Shown piece by piece: positions 31,277 through 31,535 of a stretch of DNA of 31,535 bases. Below the pieces are notes generated by a model that saw only the letters and a list, made by a program, of their open reading frames with translations, had not been told where the DNA came from and did no database searches. Position numbers and translations under genes: made by a program. Source of the DNA: an uncultured Akkermansia sp. (GTDB lineage Bacteria; Verrucomicrobiota; Verrucomicrobiia; Verrucomicrobiales; Akkermansiaceae); NCBI GenBank assembly GCA_904501915.1, contig CAJGCV010000012.1, positions 1-31,535 of the forward strand, given 5' to 3'. The stretch's first letter is position 1; the number at the start of each line of letters is the position of its first letter.

Positions 31277-31535
31277 ATGCCGGAATTCAGAACAGAGCCG
31301 TTAATAGTTCCTGTCGTTTCCGGCCTGTTACCCGCAGGTGAGCGCGACCGCCGAGTCGCGCTCACCTCGTTTCGTTCTGATGATGAACGGGTGCAGGTGC
31401 CTATGCGCGAGGTCGTGTGCTATGAATGCGGCATGAGCTCGCAGGTTCCTTCAGCGGCATTGTCTGCCAACTGTATTCATTGCCATGCGCACCTGAACAT
31501 GGCAAATGTGGAGATTCGTCCCGGTTCCCGCCGCC
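31277..31535 (+). CDS. Zinc-ribbon protein, truncated by the window end (possible second bactofilin)
   Basis: An open frame of at least 86 codons runs off the window end, starting MPEFRTEPLIVPVVSG. It has an N-terminal segment with SFRSDDERVQVPM and then a zinc ribbon, CYEC (near 48-51) and CIHCH (near 66-70), followed by LNMANVEIRPGSRR. A zinc ribbon before a beta-helix is known in some bactofilins, and the place directly after a bactofilin gene fits. The part that would prove it is outside the window. There is no Shine-Dalgarno sequence; ATG 31277 is the only good start. Confidence 0.6.
   Translation, partial: MPEFRTEPLIVPVVSGLLPAGERDRRVALTSFRSDDERVQVPMREVVCYECGMSSQVPSAALSANCIHCHAHLNMANVEIRPGSRR

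Overview
The window looks like chromosomal DNA of a Gram-negative verrucomicrobial bacterium, most probably an Akkermansia-like gut mucus degrader. The evidence is a secreted GH33 sialidase with FRIP and Asp-box motifs, a fused LpxC-FabZ lipid A enzyme, a bactofilin followed by a second gene with a zinc ribbon, and generally high GC. This assignment is inference from gene content; there is no rRNA gene in the window to prove it.

Layout. Bases 6-1343 are a complete ISL3-type insertion sequence with matching terminal repeats. Next, on the minus strand, comes a classical rpmH-rnpA-yidD-yidC operon with a strong promoter and a strong terminator. Upstream of it, also on minus, is lpxC-fabZ. Divergent from lpxC is a plus-strand pair: an ArsB/NhaD-like permease and hemL. 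hemL converges on a large Sel1-repeat protein. A two-gene minus operon (YfhO-like membrane protein and a GtrB-like glycosyltransferase) follows, with a structured leader. A plus-strand cluster then holds an RlmI-like methyltransferase and two tandem YbaL/Kef-type antiporters. After it come a small membrane protein, a repeat-rich gap with IS-end relics, and a sugar isomerase-like gene, which is divergent from the sialidase. Then come a Pit phosphate transporter, a convergent 4Fe-4S membrane protein, an AT-rich gap, a duplicated YcxB-like membrane protein, a tiny membrane protein, icd, ubiE/menG, a bactofilin and a truncated zinc-ribbon gene.

Functionally most of this is housekeeping: ribosome and membrane biogenesis, lipid A, haem, TCA cycle, quinone and ion homeostasis. 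The accessory signals are the sialidase, the IS element and the dispersed repeats.

The most striking pattern is in the regulatory DNA. Six independent genes (starts at 14195, 19409, 20826, 20961, 26430 and 27093) have a sigma70-like promoter whose -10 hexamer ends exactly 6 nt before the start codon. This predicts leaderless mRNAs that begin at the A or G of ATG/GTG. Several other genes have leaders of only a few nucleotides, and I find no canonical Shine-Dalgarno sequence at suitable spacing before any start in the window. This pattern also decides several start codons.
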